Shown piece by piece: positions 6,227 to 9,112 of a DNA stretch of 9,112 bases. This DNA comes from Thermoplasmata archaeon (GTDB lineage: Archaea; Thermoplasmatota; Thermoplasmata; Thermoplasmatales; Thermoplasmataceae). The notes beneath the pieces are model-generated. The model was not told where the DNA came from, did not search any database, and worked only from the letters and a program-made list of their open reading frames with translations. Position numbers and translations under genes: made by a program. The stretch covers positions 1-9,112 of the forward strand of contig JAJZZW010000069.1 of the NCBI GenBank assembly GCA_021797385.1, in the 5' to 3' direction. Every line of letters begins with the position of its first letter. Position 1 is the stretch's first letter.

Positions 6227-8038
6227 ATGAATTATCTCTATTATAATAATACAAAGTCCTTTTTAGATGATTATGAGAATTTTGATTTCTCGGAAATGCT
6301 ATCAAAAAATTATCGTGAATTATACGGTGTAGAACCGGGAATTTTCATTCGTAACTCCTGGAAAGGCTCTATTGATTACCTTCATAAAATTATAAATCAA
6401 CTGGATAAAAAGGGAATAGTGCTGGAATATATAATCCCGGCCGGTGGTGAAAGAGCAGATGCCATACTTATCGGCAAATCTACAGACCCAAACCTGACTA
6501 TAATTGAAATGAAGGGATGGAGGAAAATGGTAAATACTGCCAGTGATTATTTTGTAGATGCTGATGGAAAGAAAGAAGTGAATCCGGTCTACCAGGTTAT
6601 GAATTATGAGGGGAAAATCAGATACGGTGTTGAGAACATAAATAATTTTTCTATCGATTCACTGGTAATCCTGTATAATATTAATAATCAGAACAGGTAC
6701 TCTGAAAAGGTATACTTCAGGAATAACGAAAACTGCCTTATCGATAAACTCAGAAAGAATCTCGATCCGGGATTCGATGAGAAATCGGCCTCCTTATTCC
6801 TGAGTGGAAAGTATGTGCAGAACAAGAGCCTGTTCGATGCGGTTAAATCATATTTTAACGATATAAAAAATGGTGCGATGAAAGCCCTGGCATCTGAAGG
6901 ATACGGCCTCTACAATGAACAGCTTATTCCCTACGAGGAAATTATTGATGATCTAAGGAATGATGTTTCAGGTAATTATGTGATACACGGAGGTCCGGGT
7001 TCTGGAAAAACATTAATGGCTATAAATCTCCTCTTGAGATCGCTGGCACTGGAGAAACAATCCGTCCTTGCCTACAGGAATAACAGGATGGTAGAATCCC
7101 TGAGAAAAATGCTTGATGGTATAAATCCCGGGCTTTCTACCCTGATAAAATATTATTCAACAGGAAGGCCCGGTAATCCAGGAGTTGCAGACAATGATTT
7201 TCCAGTAAAGTATAAAATCGCCATATTTGATGAGGCACAGAGAATGACCATTGACAATATAATCAATGCCGGTAATGTTGCTGATATATCTGTATTCTTT
7301 TATGATGATTCACAGATTCTGGGAAAGAGGGAGCAGGGCACAGCTCAAAACTTTACAAAATACCTGAATAGTCCAGTAGAAATAAGCCTCAAAGGGCTAT
7401 ACCGTAATGGAAACGAATATGGAAACTTTGTGAACGAACTCCTGGCAGGGAAATCCCCAGAATTCCATATGTATTATGATTTTAGACCTTTCTGCAATAT
7501 TGATGATATGCTGGAAGAGTTGAGAAGAAGAATAGCAGAGGGTAAAAAATCAGCACTGGTAGCCTCATTTACAGAAGCAAGGGGAGACCTACAGAATCCG
7601 GGATCTCCTGACAATCTGCGTATCGGTTATCCTCTGAGGTCGGGCCTTGACATATACAAAAATACAGATACCAGAATCCGTTGGCTCATGAATCCGAAGA
7701 AAGATTATGCCCCGTTCTGGGTTGGCGGGAATTCAAACAGGCTAGATAGCTGTGCATCTGTTTATGGTGCCCAGGGATTCGAGGCAGATTATACCGGTGT
7801 TATCTGGGGGCGGGACCTCGTCTGGCGTGGCAATAAATGGATTCTTGGAGATAACTGTGAGGATTTTGAGATCAAGAAATCTTTCTATAAGGGTAAGGAT
7901 GGAGATATGAATTCCTACAATACAGCTATAAATCTTCTGGTTAACAGATATAGAATACTGCTAACGAGGGGCATTCATGGAACATACGTATTCTGCGAGG
8001 ACGAGGAAACGGGAAAATATATTAAGAGCCTGCTTTAA
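6227..8038 (+). CDS. PD-(D/E)XK-like nuclease fused to DUF2075 (Schlafen group 3-like) helicase
   Basis: A 603-residue cytoplasmic protein. The N-terminal part has a PD-(D/E)XK-like signature: Asp78 in RADAILIG, then IIEMKGW with Glu94 and Lys96. The helicase core follows: Walker A GGPGSGKT (255-262), Walker B IFDEAQRM (333-340, Asp335 and Glu336), FFYDDSQIL (357-365), GAQGFEADYTGVIWGRD (514-530) and NRYRILLTRGIHGTYVF (573-589), the superfamily 1 pattern of DUF2075 proteins. All key residues appear intact, so it should hydrolyse ATP, act on nucleic acid and possibly cut it. Single-protein nuclease-helicases of this general design include antiphage proteins (Nhi type), but equivalence is an inference. 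ATG 6227 is fixed by the TATA element 25 bases upstream; no ribosome-binding site is present, so translation is probably leaderless. It shares its promoter region with the kinase gene, and its downstream neighbour has its own promoter. Confidence 0.88.
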   Translation: MNYLYYNNTKSFLDDYENFDFSEMLSKNYRELYGVEPGIFIRNSWKGSIDYLHKIINQLDKKGIVLEYIIPAGGERADAILIGKSTDPNLTIIEMKGWRKMVNTASDYFVDADGKKEVNPVYQVMNYEGKIRYGVENINNFSIDSLVILYNINNQNRYSEKVYFRNNENCLIDKLRKNLDPGFDEKSASLFLSGKYVQNKSLFDAVKSYFNDIKNGAMKALASEGYGLYNEQLIPYEEIIDDLRNDVSGNYVIHGGPGSGKTLMAINLLLRSLALEKQSVLAYRNNRMVESLRKMLDGINPGLSTLIKYYSTGRPGNPGVADNDFPVKYKIAIFDEAQRMTIDNIINAGNVADISVFFYDDSQILGKREQGTAQNFTKYLNSPVEISLKGLYRNGNEYGNFVNELLAGKSPEFHMYYDFRPFCNIDDMLEELRRRIAEGKKSALVASFTEARGDLQNPGSPDNLRIGYPLRSGLDIYKNTDTRIRWLMNPKKDYAPFWVGGNSNRLDSCASVYGAQGFEADYTGVIWGRDLVWRGNKWILGDNCEDFEIKKSFYKGKDGDMNSYNTAINLLVNRYRILLTRGIHGTYVFCEDEETGKYIKSLL

Positions 8039-8069
8039 TCAAGTTGCATATAACTATTACTGTACTAAA

Positions 8070-8080
8070 TTTTTATATAA
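8070..8080 (+). promoter_or_regulatory. TATA element for the truncated peptidase-like gene
   Basis: TTTTTATATAA, centred about 27 bases before ATG 8103, supports a leaderless transcript starting at that ATG. It argues against the earlier in-frame ATG at 7977, which lies inside the nuclease-helicase gene. The leading T5 run may also terminate the upstream transcript. Confidence 0.6.
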
Positions 8081-8102
8081 ATTCATTCAATATATTGAAA
8101 AT

Positions 8103-8813
8103 ATGAATAATTTTAACTTTGAGGTAATGGATAAGAATTCCATAAAATATGCAAAGGATCAGACAGATATAACCAGAGAAAAGTTTGCAGGATATTACAA
8201 AGATATAGCCTCCGTTATTCGACCGTATGTATTCACAGAAAAGATGAAAAGTGTATGCATGACAAAAAACAAAATATGCTATATATCTATAAATAACGGG
8301 CAGAACAATTTAGTAGTCAACGATGATGTCATTTATTCTACTGATGGTATTATAGTATGGATCAAGCCCGAGAATAATGGAGATAGGGTGGCATTGTTCG
8401 AAACTACCGGAAAGGATTCAGGTACTCTGAAAGTATTCAGGAAAAAGGAAATAATATATGAAGAAAATGGATTTATACATGACATTATCTTCAAGGCAGA
8501 CGGTTTTTATATAATTAAGGAAAACAGGAATGAAAAAGTAGGTGATAATAACCATAGTTCAAATGCCGTTTATACTAACGGTGAATATGTATTCGGGAAA
8601 GAAATACCTGCAGGTCTGGGCATTGTTGCTGATAGTTACGAAAATAAAGTGGTTTTAACTGCGGCGGATAATAAAAGAACCATAATTTATACAGGAGATC
8701 TGGAGGATCCTTCAACATGGAAAAAGTTCTGGGAATATGACAAACAATTGAAGGTACTTGATTACAGGCAGGATAAACTTTACAAATCAGAAATCATGAA
8801 AAACCTTATTTAG
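8103..8813 (+). pseudogene. N-terminal propeller part of an S9 (prolyl oligopeptidase-like) peptidase, apparently truncated
   Basis: A 236-residue product from ATG 8103, chosen from the TATA spacing. After a charged start (residues 1-45) come short beta-strand repeats with Asp/Asn-Gly turns, such as NKICYISINNGQNNLVVND, GDRVALFETTGKDSGTLKVF and NKVVLTAADNKRTIIYTGDL. This resembles the N-terminal beta-propeller of archaeal S9 acylaminoacyl or prolyl peptidases. The match is by overall look and is not certain. Family members usually exceed 550 residues and end with an alpha/beta-hydrolase domain bearing a GxSxGG serine motif. Here the frame stops after LKVLDYRQDKLYKSEIMKN, and no hydrolase sequence continues in any plus-strand frame up to 9000. 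The product would lack catalytic residues. The break coincides with the inverted-repeat-rich block that begins at 8813, suggesting insertion or rearrangement. Alternatively it is a complete, unknown propeller-like protein. Confidence 0.5.
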
Positions 8814-8999
8814 CCTCAGCTATATGACGATATAGCTGTGAGAATCGGAGGCGGTTGTTGGTATATTTGACCTTCGAGGCCGTTAATTAGAATACCCGCC
8901 CTTCGACTCGATTTCATACCTTATTAATATCTAATAAGGTGAATAGGAGTTTGTCGAGTCTACGATTCAGAATCTCACAGAACCACTAAGGACTTGTGA
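8813..8999 (+). ncRNA. Candidate structured RNA or structured element end (unrecognised)
   Basis: A non-coding block with unusually many perfect inverted repeats: AGCTATAT-gacg-ATATAGCT (8818-8837) nested in GCCTC/GAGGC (8813-8817, 8848-8852); GGCG/CGCC (8850-8853, 8897-8900) enclosing GGTAT/ATACC (8860-8864, 8892-8896); GACTCGA/TCGAGTC (8905-8911, 8954-8960) enclosing ACCTTATTA-atatc-TAATAAGGT (8918-8940); and a long-range GTGAGA/TCTCAC (8838-8843, 8973-8978) extended by ATCG/CGAT (8844-8847, 8963-8966). The last pairing would form a pseudoknot with the first hairpin. The 8841-8900 part is 29/60 G+C, above its surroundings. A weak TATA-like CTTTACAAA near 8778-8786 could drive transcription from about 8810. 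I do not recognise RNase P, SRP or tRNA signatures. It may instead be the hairpin-rich left end of a mobile element. The strand is assumed. Confidence 0.4.
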
Positions 9000-9013
9000 A
9001 TAAATAACATTTA

Positions 9014-9023
9014 TTTTTATATT
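9014..9023 (+). promoter_or_regulatory. TATA element for the right-edge gene
   Basis: TTTTTATATT, centred about 24 bases before ATG 9042, the leaderless spacing seen elsewhere in the window. Confidence 0.5.
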
Positions 9024-9041
9024 AGAAGTTGCTACACTATT

Positions 9042-9112
9042 ATGGCGATAATCCATGGCAAAAAAGAACTTGTTATGAAAACAGGAGAAAAGTACCGTAG
9101 GGTTGCTTCATC
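9042..9112 (+). CDS. Start of an unrecognised gene, possibly a transposase (partial, 3' end outside window)
   Basis: ATG 9042 opens a frame that stays open to the window edge, giving MAIIHGKKELVMKTGEKYRR and four more residues. The TATA element at 9014-9023 supports the start and implies a leaderless transcript. The basic, short-strand opening is reminiscent of archaeal insertion-sequence transposases of the IS4-like type, and the truncated gene and hairpin-rich DNA just upstream make a mobile element plausible. Twenty-three residues are too few to assign a family, so this is inference from context. Confidence 0.5.
   Translation, partial: MAIIHGKKELVMKTGEKYRRVAS

Noticed and set aside
7977..8102. 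Starting the peptidase-like gene at ATG 7977
   Set aside because: It overlaps the conserved C-terminal motif region of the nuclease-helicase in another frame, and a well-spaced TATA element supports ATG 8103.
8813..8999. RNase P RNA, SRP RNA or tRNA
   Set aside because: The block lacks the RNase P GGAAAGTCC-type core, the SRP helix 8 motif, and any cloverleaf with a proper anticodon arm. An ACAGAAC string alone is not enough.
8813..9112. IS200/IS605 end with TnpA or TnpB guide RNA
   Set aside because: Subterminal hairpins are suggestive, but the adjoining protein start resembles neither TnpA nor TnpB, and no second end is visible.
1..9112. CRISPR array or integrated tRNA-type attachment site
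   Set aside because: I saw no regularly spaced repeats of 23-40 bases and no tRNA gene or fragment in the window.

Overview
The window looks like chromosomal DNA from a cell-wall-less archaeon of the Thermoplasmatales, probably close to Ferroplasma, Acidiplasma or Cuniculiplasma. This is an inference. It rests on the AT-rich composition, strong use of AGG and ATA codons, archaeal TATA elements 24-27 bases ahead of several start codons (leaderless transcription), a large sequon-rich YVTN beta-propeller membrane protein, and the general look of the proteins. No rRNA or tRNA is present to fix the taxonomy.

Layout. Positions 1-293 hold the C-terminal end of an unrecognised membrane protein. Positions 448-2754 encode a surface protein with about 14 beta-propeller blades and a membrane anchor at each end. 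Positions 2892-3995 encode a DUF1648/DUF5808 membrane protein, convergent with a ten-helix DMT/EamA transporter on the minus strand (4025-4957). A 242-base gene-free stretch with small palindromes and a direct repeat follows. Next comes an aminoglycoside-phosphotransferase-like kinase on the minus strand (5200 to about 6108). It is divergent from a 603-residue protein joining a PD-(D/E)XK-like nuclease region to a DUF2075 (Schlafen group 3-like) superfamily 1 helicase (6227-8038). A leaderless gene at 8103-8813 resembles the N-terminal propeller part of an S9 (prolyl oligopeptidase) peptidase but stops before any catalytic domain. Then comes a 187-base block dense in perfect inverted repeats, and the start of another leaderless gene that runs off the right edge.

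How the parts relate. The left half is ordinary membrane and surface biology with no evident operon. The right half (about 5200-9112) has accessory character: a nuclease-helicase of a type seen in stand-alone defence proteins, a kinase sharing its promoter region, an apparently truncated peptidase, and a structured non-coding block at the truncation point next to a possible mobile-element gene. The two most interesting items are the nuclease-helicase with its compact bidirectional promoter and the structured block at 8813-8999. No specific defence system or known RNA family can be named from sequence alone.
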